64,000 nucleotides of DNA from Chamaea fasciata. Lineage: Eukaryota; Chordata; Aves; Passeriformes; Sylviidae. Position 1 is the stretch's first letter. Every line of letters begins with the position of its first letter. Positions 38,201-49,240 of this stretch are shown in pieces. The translations under genes were made by a program, and so were the position numbers. The stretch is from contig JARCOQ010000006.1 of NCBI GenBank assembly GCA_029207755.1, positions 26,246,022 to 26,310,021 of the forward strand, given 5' to 3'. The notes beneath the pieces were generated by a model. It did not search any database and was not told the origin of the DNA. It was given only the letters and a program-made list of their open reading frames with translations.

Positions 38201-38429
38201 GCAACTATGTAACTGTTTGTTTCAGACTGCACCAGGTAGGTTTAACTCCGTCGAGAGTAATTTGAATGCAGAGTTCAGACTAGGGATAGAGGACCAACTC
38301 GATATTTTCTTTCCACACACTTAACAAGCGCTGCACTGGCAGTAACTCAGCATAAGCCAAAACATATTGTTTCTAACTGAGACAGGAAGGTAGGAATCAT
38401 CAGCAATACACACACCTACTTGAGAAGCA
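32260..38429. other. intergenic region between USP46 and the DANCR-like promoter
   Basis: About 6 kb of AT-rich, mostly unique sequence separates the two divergent promoters. It includes T runs near 32,920 and 33,940. I see no exon-like open frame with splice sites and no clear transposable element. Confidence 0.7.
37983..38039. repeat. 32-bp tandem duplication, two copies
   Basis: A 25-bp block at 37,983-38,007 recurs with two changes at 38,015-38,039. The shared core is TGTCTCACAAA. Confidence 0.9.
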
Positions 38430-38555
38430 TGGACTTCAGTTTGAACAATGCTCTCAGGCACAGGGTGTGCTTCTTGGGGTGTCCTGTGTAGCGCCAAGGG
38501 TTGGACTCGAAGATCCTGATGGGTCCCTTCCAATTGAGTATATTCTATGATATGT
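38430..38555 (+). mobile_element. CR1 LINE 3' UTR end
   Basis: The segment matches the familiar avian CR1 3' end: 'tcttggggtgtcctgtgtag', then 'ggttggactcgaagatcctg', 'gggtcccttccaa' and a terminal 'attctatgat' octamer-type repeat. It is 5'-truncated, as is usual. Confidence 0.85.
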
Positions 38556-39165
38556 TGCGATTCCTACTGCCCAGCTTTGCTGGGCAACATACAGTCTGTG
38601 TGCTACAAACTACTAATTCCCTGTTTATGCTAATCTGCTCATACTCGCTCCAAACCCTCTTAGTAGCATCCCCAGAGAGGCAGCCCATTTTATCTGGGGC
38701 AGAACAGCAGCAGTGCTCTGCACCCGTGCTGAGCGCTGCCTCGCAGGACAGGCCTGGTGCCACCGTGTCACCCCTGGCGCGCAGCCCAGCAGAGCTGCAT
38801 GTGCTGTCCATCAGGGCATTAGCGAGGCTCGGGGCTTTACCTCACCAACCTCACAGACAGCTCCTAAGCCTCCTAAGCAGGGCTTAGACAGGAGTTTAGA
38901 CAGAGATCAGCGGTATTTAGTGCCTCAAACCCGCTACACAGCTGCTGCTTCGCACAGAAGACACTCGTTTCCCGGTGTTAAACATCTCCGGGCACCCAGA
39001 ACTCGGCCTGGGCCGGAATGGACGAGCACGTCCCCACGAAAGGCCTGATCTGACCCACGGGGTTCACCGCAGGAGGCACAGCTGATCAACGGGCCGGCCC
39101 CTGGGACCCGGCCGCGGCCGCGCTCGGCGGCAGCTCCAGGGCCCGCCGCCTCAGAGGGGCTCGGC

Positions 39166-39348
39166 CGCGCCGCCCCGCGCCGCCCCGCGCCGCCCCGCGC
39201 CGCCCCGCGCCGCCCCGCGCCGCCCCGCGCCGCCCCGCGCCGCGCCGCCCCGCGCCGCCCCGCGCCGCCCCGCGCCGCCCCGCGCCGCCCCGCGCCGCCC
39301 CGCGCCGCCCCGCGCCGCCCCGCGCCGCGCCGCCCCGCCCCGCCCCGC
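39166..39348. repeat. 10-bp GC minisatellite (CGCCCCGCGC)n
   Basis: Seven exact units fill 39,171-39,240. A five-base slip shifts the phase, eight more follow to 39,320, and the array then degrades into CCCCG pentamers. It contains only C and G over about 180 bp. It ends roughly 60 bp before the DANCR-like CCAAT box. Confidence 0.97.
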
Positions 39349-39376
39349 CTCGCGCGGGGTCACGCGCGCTGGCCTC

Positions 39377-39470
39377 GCCAATAGGCGACGGCGGCTGGAG
39401 CCACGTGGGTCTCGCGGGAGCGCGGGGCGCTATTTAAAGCCCGCTGAGGGCCCGTTCGCTCTCTCTGTCC
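39377..39470 (+). promoter_or_regulatory. DANCR-like core promoter with E-box, CCAAT, TATA-like box and TOP start
   Basis: In order: CCAAT at 39,378-39,382, CACGTG E-box at 39,402-39,407, TCTCGCGGGAG at 39,410-39,420, TATTTAA at 39,431-39,437, and a CTCTCTCTGTCC pyrimidine tract starting about 30 bp later. TATA-like box plus 5' TOP tract is the hallmark of ribosomal-protein and snoRNA-host genes. CACGTG is the MYC/MAX site, and mammalian DANCR is reported to respond to MYC. Confidence 0.75.
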
Positions 39471-39486
39471 GCCGGCTGTGGGCGCG
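39459..39486 (+). ncRNA. DANCR: DANCR-like exon 1
   Basis: A short pyrimidine-rich leader exon ends GGCGCG before donor GTAAGGCG. The start is inferred from the TATA-like box about 28-30 bp upstream. Confidence 0.6.
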
Positions 39487-39775
39487 GTAAGGCGTCTGGG
39501 GCTGCTTTCAGGCCGCTCTCAACGCGGACGGGCCGTAGGCCTGGTGTTGGGGGATGGAACCTATGTCGCTTTCCCTTCACATCTTGCCCTCTCGGAGCTT
39601 GACGGTGCTTCGGGGAGTCAACACAGGGGGATAGAGCAGCTCTCCCTCACTAAAACCCAGTGCGGAGCCCTCCTCTCCGCCCTGCATCCTGTCGTGAGGC
39701 ACAAATGGCCTGTCCCTCCATTACCCCCCGCACGGTCCCCCTGGCTGACTGGCTAATGCTTCTCTCCCTCCGTAG

Positions 39776-39894
39776 TGTGTTCCGAGGGACCGGCGAGCCC
39801 TTCAAATGCTCCCGATGGGCCGGGGGCCGAGTGCGGCAGGCCTGGGCACGGGGAAGCGCTGGCGATCTGCGCTCACGCCATTGGACGCCTATGG
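39776..39894 (+). ncRNA. DANCR: DANCR-like exon 2
   Basis: It is bounded by acceptor TTCTCTCCCTCCGTAG, preceded by a branch-point-like GGCTAATGC, and by donor ATGG/GTGAGG. A second donor, GTAAGA after GGGGCTG, lies near 39,942 and could lengthen the exon. Confidence 0.5.
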
Positions 39895-40333
39895 GTGAGG
39901 GGCACACCGAGCTCATCGCTCCTCTTACAGCCTGGGGCTGGTAAGAAAAGCCTTCGGGCTTCAGAAGTGAAGGACTTTGAATCCTGAGACTTTTTAAAGA
40001 CAGATATATGAGGCTGCTGCCCTGTGTCTCTGAGCCAAAATGACTGTCTACATTTGCACTCTATCGTTCTTTAAATCGCAGCTATTAAGCTGCACAGACT
40101 TTAAATCTGAATTACTGCATTAATTTAGGTTTTTTATAGCCCACATCAAGAAAATAGCAATTATAACTGGTGAAGTTTAGGCGGTAGGCACTTGGGACTT
40201 GGGCTCAAATGAAAGAAAGAACTCATATGAAAGAAAAAACTCATGTCTTGGGCTTTCCCTGCAGTCTTCTAGTCCACCTGTAAAATTGTCTTTTGATGTC
40301 TCTTGGTTGAGTGCTGTATAATTTGTAACAAGG

Positions 40334-40363
40334 TGTGTGTATATATATGTATATATATATATC
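40334..40363. repeat. GT/TA dinucleotide repeat
   Basis: A short GTGTGTGTATATATATG run followed by TA repeats lies in DANCR-like intron 2. Confidence 0.9.
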
Positions 40364-40730
40364 TGGAAGTAGACGCAAGGTAGCAATGAATTGTTCGGCA
40401 AAGATTCAGTAAAATCTACAAGTTTATAACTTAGCTCGGTAGTGTCAACACTAAAAGGAATTTAGGCTTAATAAACTTTCCATCATTTATGATTAAAAGA
40501 TAGTTTAACTGGGCTAATGAACATGCCTTTTCAACAGATTGAACCACTAATTAGCTTTTGCTCTAGGTTTTGATTCGATAATAAATTTGTAAATGACTTA
40601 TGCAACTCCATGGAAAATTACTTTTAAAATGTTTAACAACATAGTAGCAACTCTGTAGAATATGGCTTTGAGAAGGTCTCTTGTTAAACATTACTAATTA
40701 TAATTTTACAATTTTTTGTGTGTTGTTTAG

Positions 40731-40842
40731 AGGCCTCACTGAGGAACCTCATGCTTGAAATGTTTTAGACATGGGTATTCTCACCTAAATGTGAAGCAGT
40801 GCTCAGGACTTGTTTGGAATAAATAATGCCTTCTACTGAAAG
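40731..40842 (+). ncRNA. DANCR: DANCR-like exon 3
   Basis: The acceptor is a T-rich tract ending TTGTTTAG and the donor is AAAG/GTAAGT, a near-perfect consensus. The 112-nt exon has stops in all frames. Confidence 0.6.
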
Positions 40843-40995
40843 GTAAGTGTTCTCATCTAATGACTATTGCTGATGGTTTTTAATATTGCTATTTAATAAT
40901 TTACAATTTTCAAGCAACTTATAGTATCTTTTTAGCAAATAATAAGTTCAGATCATCTTAAATGATAAGAAAACAATGTAATGTATGAGAATCTA

Positions 40996-41131
40996 GTCCC
41001 CTTTTATGCTTTGCCCTCTTAAGTCTGGCAGTGTCTTAAGTGGCCAACACAGAGGGGTATAAAAGTTCTCTTGCAAACCCAGAGGTGAGGTTGAAACTCT
41101 TCTTTGGATCATGCTTAAGAGGAACACATTC
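40996..41131 (+). ncRNA. SNORA26: H/ACA-box snoRNA, probable SNORA26
   Basis: The segment folds as hairpin-hinge-hairpin-tail. The 5' hairpin has an outer stem CCCCUUU (40,998-41,004) pairing with AGAGGGG (41,051-41,057) and an upper stem CUUAAG/CUUAAG flanked by GCC/GGC. The internal loop between them would be the guide pocket. The hinge has an H box AUAAAA (ANANNA) at 41,059-41,064. The 3' hairpin has an outer stem GUUCUCUU/AAGAGGAAC with one bulge and an upper stem CCAGAGG...CUUUGG capped by GAG/CUC. ACA sits at 41,126-41,128, three bases before the inferred end. Position in a TOP-gene intron beside USP46 points to SNORA26. The fold is seen directly; the name is inferred. Confidence 0.8.
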
Positions 41132-41745
41132 ATATAACTGCTGAACTTCTGGAAGCTGCTGAATCAACTTTATTGATAGTTTGTAGGAAGATTTTAAACT
41201 GTCATTTTGTTATGATATCTGAATCATTTCTCAAATTTTTGTGCTTTGTGAACCTGTGTGATTAATGTCTCGGGTGAAGAGTTTCTTGTATGTTGTTTGG
41301 TCTCCAGGTATGTAATTGTGAAAAAGATTTTCAGATAATAAAGCATGCATTGGCTTCTGTTCCTGAAGGAGGAATTTACTTCTTTAATTTACTTCTTGCT
41401 GGAAAACAAAGCAAAATAGCTTTGGTGAAACACTTGTGTGGTAACTGTTAGAACTTTATATAGACGTAGCCAAAAATAAATAGCAAAAAAAAAAAAATCA
41501 GAGGAAAGCCAATGATAGTTACCTCATCTGCTTATTCCAAATGGCTGCTCCTCAAATGGAATCCATATTGATGGTGTGGGAAAACAAAATCCTATCCTGT
41601 ACAAACAAAGTAATCTCTTTTGAGAAATGGCTCTGGCCTAAGAGTTAGTGTCATGCAGAAGATTCATGTAGCTCGACCTTAGAGCAGTTACCTGTTCTGT
41701 GTGTGTATGATGCTGACTGCAGGTAAAATGGAATTTCTTTTACAG

Positions 41746-42035
41746 GTATGAAAACAACATCAGGAACTGACATTAAACATCAGTCTGTGATTTCCTGAGT
41801 CGGTGATTTCTGACTTCATGCAAGATGATTCCAGTTGTCAGCTCTAAGATTGTCTTGGAGGTAGAATTGAGTTGAACAATGGCTAAAATTACATTCTGGG
41901 TGGTCATGGTGAAACAGGCATCTCATCATTTGTTGAATCAGGTTTCCTAACAAAAACTGCTGTAATTTGACTGTGTTTGTGGATTAATTGAAATAAATTA
42001 TCAGTATTAACTTAAATAAAATATGGATATTCTAC
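41746..42035 (+). ncRNA. DANCR: DANCR-like terminal exon
   Basis: A strong acceptor (GGAATTTCTTTTACAG) opens a stretch with no long frame, ending at two AATAAA signals (41,992 and 42,015). The cleavage site is estimated. Confidence 0.6.
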
Positions 42036-45000
42036 CAAAAGTTTATGTTCTGAAGGTTTCTTGTTAAGGTGCTTTCTGTATGAAGATTTTGTTGCATGAA
42101 TGTAAACACTTGTGCTGTCACACAGAAACATTCTCTTGCCATGTCCAGACTTGGTAAATTAATCTTAAGTTTAAGAATCAATTGAAAAGCCCCCCCTCTT
42201 AATCTTTTATTCTTGGTATCTGAATGTTCTGAAGTATTTAGTAATGCAAAAACAGAGATCAACCAGCTAACTCCTAATTTATTAAATTGTGTGTCTTTGC
42301 ATGTCTCTAGAAAAGGATTGTCTCAAACTGTAGAGAACAAGTTAGAAAGAATCCCATTCCTTGCCTATTTTAAATTAACAAGGAAAGTGTTGCAATATTC
42401 CATGTAAAGCATTATCTGTGGGAAAATCCTTGAAGAGCAAGATCATTGTTAAACGATTGAAAGCTTGTACATGCTTTTTGATGGCTTATGTCTTAATATT
42501 AAATGCATTTTTCCTAATGGTAGGTACTTAAAGTGAAGTAATGGTGCATCCTGTTATTGCCAGTGCTTGCCTAGAATGCCCAAGCAAGGATATAAAATAG
42601 TCAGAAGTGGCTGTCAGATGCTTGCCACTGCTGAGACAGGAGAAGAGTGAGTTGGTGTGGATTTAGGAACAAATATCTATGTATTTACACACTTATGGGC
42701 ATACTTAACCCCCATCTAGCCAGGAAACGTTTCTTTCTATCTTTGCTAAAATGTACACTTAAAGGGATGAGCAGTGATGTACTTGTGGCCATCTAGACTC
42801 CCCTAAGTGTATTTTTAATCAAGAGACAAGACTAAATTTGAAGGGTATACAGAAGTACTTGCGCTTCATGACATTAAACTTGACAAGTGTCCATTTCCTC
42901 TTGTGAGAAACACTAAGTCCTGTCAGTTCTATAGGCCTTTGTCTTCTGTAGCCAGGGTTGAGGGTTAGCTTTTAGTCTATTCAGTCTCGTGTTATGGGGT
43001 TGTGATTTTGTCTGCCCTGTGCAAGATTTCAAATTTGCCTCTCTCAGGTTCAGTGTTAATTGATGGTATTCAGTATAGACTGATTTCTGAATGTTTACTC
43101 CTGTTTTCCTTAACCAGTAAGATTGTTTACATTTTATAGTTTAGCATGATGTTTTCAGTGAGCTGTCTACACTTCCAGAATTTCTGAAGGAATCAGAAGC
43201 TATCTTAGAATTAGGGTTGGAGTTTCACCAATCTTGTTCTTCAAATAGCTAGGCAAACATAAGGCATTATTCTTTAAAAACTGATCGGGTTTAATGCAAA
43301 ATCGAAGCAGAGATTGTACTGTCAACTAAAGGAGTATCAAATTCTTTCACGTATTTGTAAGCACTATAATTTTTTACATTTAGCTACTTGTTATTAAGTT
43401 GGGGCCATTGCTCTGTGCTGAAAGCTTGTTTTGAAGAAACACTGGTTCGGATGATAAGTCACTTGAGAGTACTTTGTTCTGTGACTTCTCATGAGTGTAA
43501 GAAATCTCTCCTCAATAAACTTTGGCTTGCTCCTATTCCATCTACAGGCTTTTTGGAATATAGATATGTCAGTTCAGGCATCACTCACCTAATTACATTT
43601 ATGATATATCATGTTAAAGTAGTGAAGCCAAACAAAGGGATTAGTATTAGTCTAGGTGTATGAAATGGGTCTAAATCCAGTAACCTCATTGTTGTAAATG
43701 AGCTCATTCACCCCGACCACCACCCTGGGGGACCGTGTGCTTGGGGCTGTGCAGTTCACCAAGAAACCTGGTTTGTTTGATGAATGCTATGTTCTAAATA
43801 AGTGATAACTCTGTTTTGTCACTCATTGGAAAAGTGAAGACTAATGGAAGAAAAAGAGCCAGGCTTGCCTGACAATAGTCAAGGGCTACCGGTTTGGCTT
43901 ACAGCCTTGTTATAGGCTAAATGACATGAAACCTTACTCTGTCATTTTATAAATTTTTACATGTGTGCTTTGTACAACAGGGATTTTATGAGAGATTTGG
44001 GGAAAATAAAGAAGAGGGAAAGAGATAATACAGCTTTTAATGGGTACATTTGTCTTAATTCTGACTGATAGCAAACGTAGGAATGCTGCTTTGGATTTTC
44101 TTTGACTAAATCTGCAAGAAGGTTTATGTGTTCATTGAGACTGAAGACTGTCAAACAGAAAGGGGAATATTTACATATCTATATATTTATTCCTGTTCTC
44201 ACAGACAATTGAAAAATGTATTTCCTATTTCACTTCCTTTTAGTAAGTAGTTACAATTGACGAGACACAATCAAAGGAAGGGAAAAAACCCAACAAACCC
44301 TGAAGAACATACTTATGAAATAATGTGCTTATCCCTAGACAGCCCTGGCTACTTGTTGTCCTAGCTATTCCTCTGAGTTGATGGTTAGTCGACTGCATCT
44401 TCCTTACTTTTATTTATGCTTTCTCATAATGTTACAGTTGTATCCAAGATCCTTCAGATGATGCAAAGAGGGTGAGAATGTCAGCTGAAGGCCAACTGCA
44501 GTCAAAGAAAACATGCATGCATCCCATGCATTCTGGTTCAGATCAATGCAGGCAGACATTTCTTACCACACTAGAGCCTATGACTTGGAAAAATCCTGAT
44601 TGTGGTTGTTACATCTCAGATCTGTATAAACTACATTTTCTTAAAACCTTCTATTTTTGGTTTCAGATGCGAGTCCCATTGGATTTTTCCACACATCAAT
44701 ACTTTTGCTTACCTCAGTAAAGGTGGCCTGACATTTGTTGCTGCAGAGAGGACTTTTTCTGTTTAGTGAACTTTGATGTAAAACTCAGAGATTTCCTCCT
44801 ATGCTTTGATACTAAAATTCTACAGCTTTGACTCAATGCATAAATAATGAACGCTGTAAAACTGAAAATACTCATACTTTTTTCAGTTTAGAAAAGTACA
44901 GAAGCTGTCAACAATGACTTGCCATCTTCAGATTGTACTGTTTGTTTATTGTAAGACACAAAGTTATTTAATTGACCACACATTCTAATAAATGCATTTC

Positions 45001-48000
45001 AACAAAAATATACTTTATTAAACGTGTGAGCAGGAGTAACTGGAAATAGGCAGAGGTCTAGAAAGAGCAGTGTGCATAAAACCAGGGAAGGAAAAAATGC
45101 TGGGAGTTCCTGCTTTTAGCACTGCCTGGCTTTGGAGACTATAGGTCATGCAGGTCTCTAATTTATTTAACATGGTAGCAAGTGAGATCATTTTATTTCC
45201 TTCTCAGTGGTATATTGCACACTAAAGCAGAAATGGTATGTGGCCTATGATTCAGCATGCATTTCAGAATTTCTACTTCTAAGCAAAGATGTACACAGTT
45301 TGGAAAATGAAAGAAAATCAATAGCTGTGCAGAAAAAAAAATCTTAGCAAGCTACTCAAAAAGACTGCCAACTGTAATGTTCTCAGGATTTTAGCAATGG
45401 ATCCTATTAGGCTCATCACTTCAGGATTTTGTTCCTCTGAAGTGTAAACATAAATACATACAACATTCTTTACTGGTAAACTGACTAGAAAGAATAAAGC
45501 TAAGTACAGCATAGAGAAGGATGCAGTTTGTTTCCAGAAAGAATATGTCTTCTCCACATACCCAGACTGAAGGTAGTGATTTCAGGTCAAGCATGGCAGA
45601 AGCTTTTTAGAGTTGCTGGTATGCCCTGACATACCATGACTTTTTTTTCCCCTCATACTTCTGTAATTAAATTAGCTTATGCACTAAATACTCTGTAGTC
45701 CACAATTTCATAAACTCTTTTCTTGAACTTTATGCTCATTTTCTTTGGAAATTGCTAGGGAAAAGAAAGCATGCCAAGAATTCATCATAAAGCCTTGAGA
45801 ATTTGAGTATGTGTATTTATGCTGTTAGAGAGAGGCTGATGGTCTTCCTTTTGACTAGAATTATGACAACCGAAAGCTCTCTCTCCATATTTGGATGTAG
45901 AGTTTAAATATGAAATAAAACGGTGAAGAAAAATAATGAATATTTATACATCCTCCTGAATGTACCACATACCTCAAACTGCTTCACAACACTCAATGGT
46001 TGTGCTGCTGTTACTTCAGGAACTGTAAGCAGAACCAGCAGTTGTTATGAAGTTAGTAACAGCACCCAAGTGACCCTTGGACAGGACCTGATTTAGGAGG
46101 AAGGAAATATAGATAGGGGGCCACCACTGTTTAATGGTGTAGGCTTTTTAAGAAAATCGTTGCATTTTCTTATTAAATGAAGATGTCATTCCATGTAAAC
46201 TGTAGCATGATGGAAGAGCTCCCTCTCAGTTCTCTCTGGCATTAGGCCTATCAATTATAATTTGAAAAGGCTGCTAGAATCTTGCTTTAAATCTTCCAAA
46301 AATAAGGTATGCACACTTAGTTGGAGGTCACTAAGACCTGTAAGAGAACTAACACAAATGTAGAGCAGATCTTCAGACAGGTTCACAAAAATTTATTTAA
46401 ACCCTGCTTGTTTACCACAGCAAAGAGTCAGGCCACCCCTCATCTTTACAAGCCTTAGTTATCTTTCTGAGGTTTTCATAACCTAAGAAGATTTGAGGTT
46501 CTGTCCTCAGTTTTGCTTTTTTCTTATCTCAGTAGCTCACCTCACCATTCCTCCTCAGTGCTGTGTTGCCAGGTCCCCAGGTCTGGGGTTATATAAAGTT
46601 GGGTTATTCATCTTTGATCTTGTTCAGCAGGGTGTCAGAAGGTTCTAGCTTGACTCATGCTAGAGTCATGTATTAACTTAGTGTTTCAATTTAAAAATTA
46701 TAATCTTTATTCTTCCATGTAGTTGGTCTGTCCTTCCATTATGACTTCTGTACTTCAATTTTGAATTATTTCCATTTCACTAGCTTTTGTTTTTGTTCAG
46801 AGTAATTGTATTATTAGTGAGTCTACCTTAAGAAGGTTATTTAATGTCTTGTATGTTCTGTGGAGCACAGAAAGAAAAAATGCCTTGCAATTTGTAATCA
46901 GATTCATTAAAGTAGTTATAGACTGTGATTTAAGTGTCTTTGTTTTTATTCAGTTGGATTTTCCCATAGTTTATATATGTTATTCTTGCCTTGAGATTTG
47001 AGAACAAGTTGGACTGCTTGAGAGGGTCTCACATAAAATTCAGTAGTACAAAATGTTGCTATTTTCTTGTAGAAAAATAAATGAGAACTGAATATTTTGT
47101 GTATTGAAAAAGGGGTGGAGAGAAATTGTTTTTCCCCCCAAGTAAATTATTTTCAGTTGTCAGTCTGCAAACCTCCAAGTAAGAATGGATCATATGGATT
47201 ATCTGTTTTCTTATATCCCCAGCTGCCTTTCAGATCCATACTGGCAGAATTTCTTGTGGTAGATGCTATAAATTGCATGTTTTGAAGTAATTTGAAATGA
47301 AGATTTTTAGGACAGGGTTTTTCAGAAGTATTCAGAACTGGATTCTTTCCAGTCTTTCTGAAGAGTTTTACTGTTGATGTCAATAGAACAAAATTTGGCT
47401 TGTGCTGAATAGTTTGAAAAACCCACTGCTGGTTACTAAAATAAAAATGTTTGGTATTCCTTACCTTAATCTCTTCAAGTAGCAGGGTGTGTTTGCTTCA
47501 GCCAAGTAATTTGGATTGGCCACACAGAAACTCTTGTAATGTAATTCCATACTTATATCATGAAGCCAACAGGAAAAACAATTTATTACCCTGTCAGCAC
47601 TGAAGGAAATACAGAACACACAGATGTGGTTGTAGACTGTCTTTCTAGAAGTGTTAGTTCGCACCTTAGGTACTGTCAAATACATTAGAAAATATAAATT
47701 GTCTTGTAAATATGAAGTATATTAAATGGCAGAGGGTTGATTTGAGAAAATTTGAGAAACTCACAATGCAGTTTGTTAAGAACCTGAGCTAATCCTGTGT
47801 AATATTTAACTGCTAGATTGAATTTTGTTTCCTAAAATAAAGTTCTAGAGGTAGACTTATTATTGACAGCTCACACCCATAGTCTGTAACACGCTGCAGT
47901 ACCAACCTGTAAATCAAAGCATCCACAGAGATTAAGATTTCTAGGGAAAAAAATAGATTCATGTAGAAAATGGTATGGAAGATTCAACCTAGAATACAAG

Positions 48001-48344
48001 GAGAGTCTCAGAGTAGCATGCACACCTCAGTGTCATCATGGTGGCACTGCAGGGTAAAAGAAAATCCTACCTAAACAATATGTAATTAATTATAATTAAA
48101 CTGTAATTAATTGTAATTAAAAGCTAAATAGAACATAGAGTTAACAATTATTAAACAAATCTACCTAGAATATGATAGCTTGAGGAAACACCATGACATG
48201 AGTGAAAAAGCATTTATAGCCATCCTCTACAGCAGTGTTTAATTCCAATTTTACTTTGAAACTGGAAAGCTAACACAAATTTGATTTAAGATTTTTAGGC
48301 TTGGACTGAAGAAAGGTGTAGATATGATTGTGTGAATGCTTCCA

Positions 48345-48480
48345 AACAAAATAAAGGCAAAAAAAACCCCCCAAAAAACCCCACAACAAACAACAACAAA
48401 ACCTAAAACAACAAACCAAAAAACCAAACCAAAACAAGACAAAACAAAACAAAAACACCAAAAACAAAAGGAGAAAACAG
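48345..48480. repeat. A/C-rich low-complexity tract
   Basis: The tract consists of AAAC and AACA units with A runs and almost no T or G. Its complement gives a spurious phenylalanine/cysteine/valine-rich frame on the minus strand. Confidence 0.9.
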
Positions 48481-49159
48481 AGATTCAGTGGTTTGTGTTT
48501 TGTATGTTGTTCAGGAACCTTGAGAGTTCCATTTGGTTGCTCTGGTTTAAAATACTTCAATAAACACAATTAGCTGAGTATCTCTAAGTGTGGGAATTGT
48601 ATTTTGTCAGTCTCTTAAAAACATTAACTGAAGGGGGAAAAAGATCAAAGTGCCTGCTAAAGAGATGCTAAATATTTTTTGCGATAACCTAAGTCTAATG
48701 GTCTGTTCCAGCCTTAAAGTGTTGATATAAAGTGACTTACAGAGTCTGAGTTAAAATGAGAATTAGTTGGTTCAAAGCTCATCTAGAGCTGATATAAATT
48801 TGGCAAAAACAGAACAAAATGCAGACATTTTGTGAAATTGAGTATGTCTAGAGTGCCTTGAAGCTAAATTATTTTTTCGTCTTGTTCAATAGTTCAAATA
48901 GCAAAACTAGAAAGATTTTACACAACTCTCACATTTTTGGTATATAACATTAGCAAGAGGTGGGATATTCAATACAAGACTTTCATTATCAGTGTCTGTA
49001 GATTTGTTTAGGGGTCTGAAATATGCTTTGTTCACAATAAAGCTACTAAAATTATGTCTAAAGCACAACCTATATAATTAAAACACAGTAATGTTGCTCT
49101 AAAAGTTCAATCTGGTATTATCTCCCCTACCTCCCATTCCCCACCTCCCCTGAACACAC

Positions 49160-49240
49160 CCCCCCTCCAAAAAAAAACCAAAACCAAAACAAACAAACCA
49201 ACCAAAAAAAAAAAACCAACCCAAAAAACTGCAGACAGCT
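49160..49240. repeat. A/C-rich low-complexity tract
   Basis: CCAAAACCAAAACAAACAAA-type repeats follow a C-rich lead-in at about 49,120-49,165. Confidence 0.9.

Larger units (their letters stand above)
39459..42035 (+). ncRNA. DANCR: predicted spliced snoRNA-host lncRNA, avian DANCR (SNHG13) candidate
   Basis: I infer a four-exon plus-strand transcript from splice signals. Exon 1 is about 39,459-39,486 (donor GTAAGG) and exon 2 is 39,776-39,894 (acceptor CTCCCTCCGTAG, donor GTGAGG). Exon 3 is 40,731-40,842 (acceptor TTGTTTAG, donor GTAAGT). Exon 4 is 41,746 to about 42,035 (acceptor TTCTTTTACAG; AATAAA at 41,992-41,997 and 42,015-42,020). No exon carries a long open frame. The tiny TOP first exon and the H/ACA snoRNA in intron 3 fit a small-nucleolar host gene. 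In mammals DANCR lies next to USP46 on the opposite strand and hosts SNORA26. The name rests on synteny, promoter type and snoRNA, not on exon similarity. An alternative acceptor exists at 41,306-41,307. Confidence 0.65.

Noticed and set aside
39151..39381. Minus-strand Arg/Gly/Ala-repeat protein
   Set aside because: It is a direct translation of the 10-bp GC minisatellite.
41308..41722. Alternative DANCR-like exon after TGGTCTCCAG
   Set aside because: Its only good donor (41,723) would leave a 23-nt intron before the strong acceptor at 41,745, which cannot be spliced; kept only as an alternative acceptor note.
48251..48569. Phe/Cys/Val-rich minus-strand frames that look like membrane proteins
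   Set aside because: They come from the complement of the A/C-rich low-complexity tract.
48690..48735. CR1-like 3'-end phrase (TCTAATGGTCTGTTCCAGCC)
   Set aside because: The similarity is too short and weak to call as an element.
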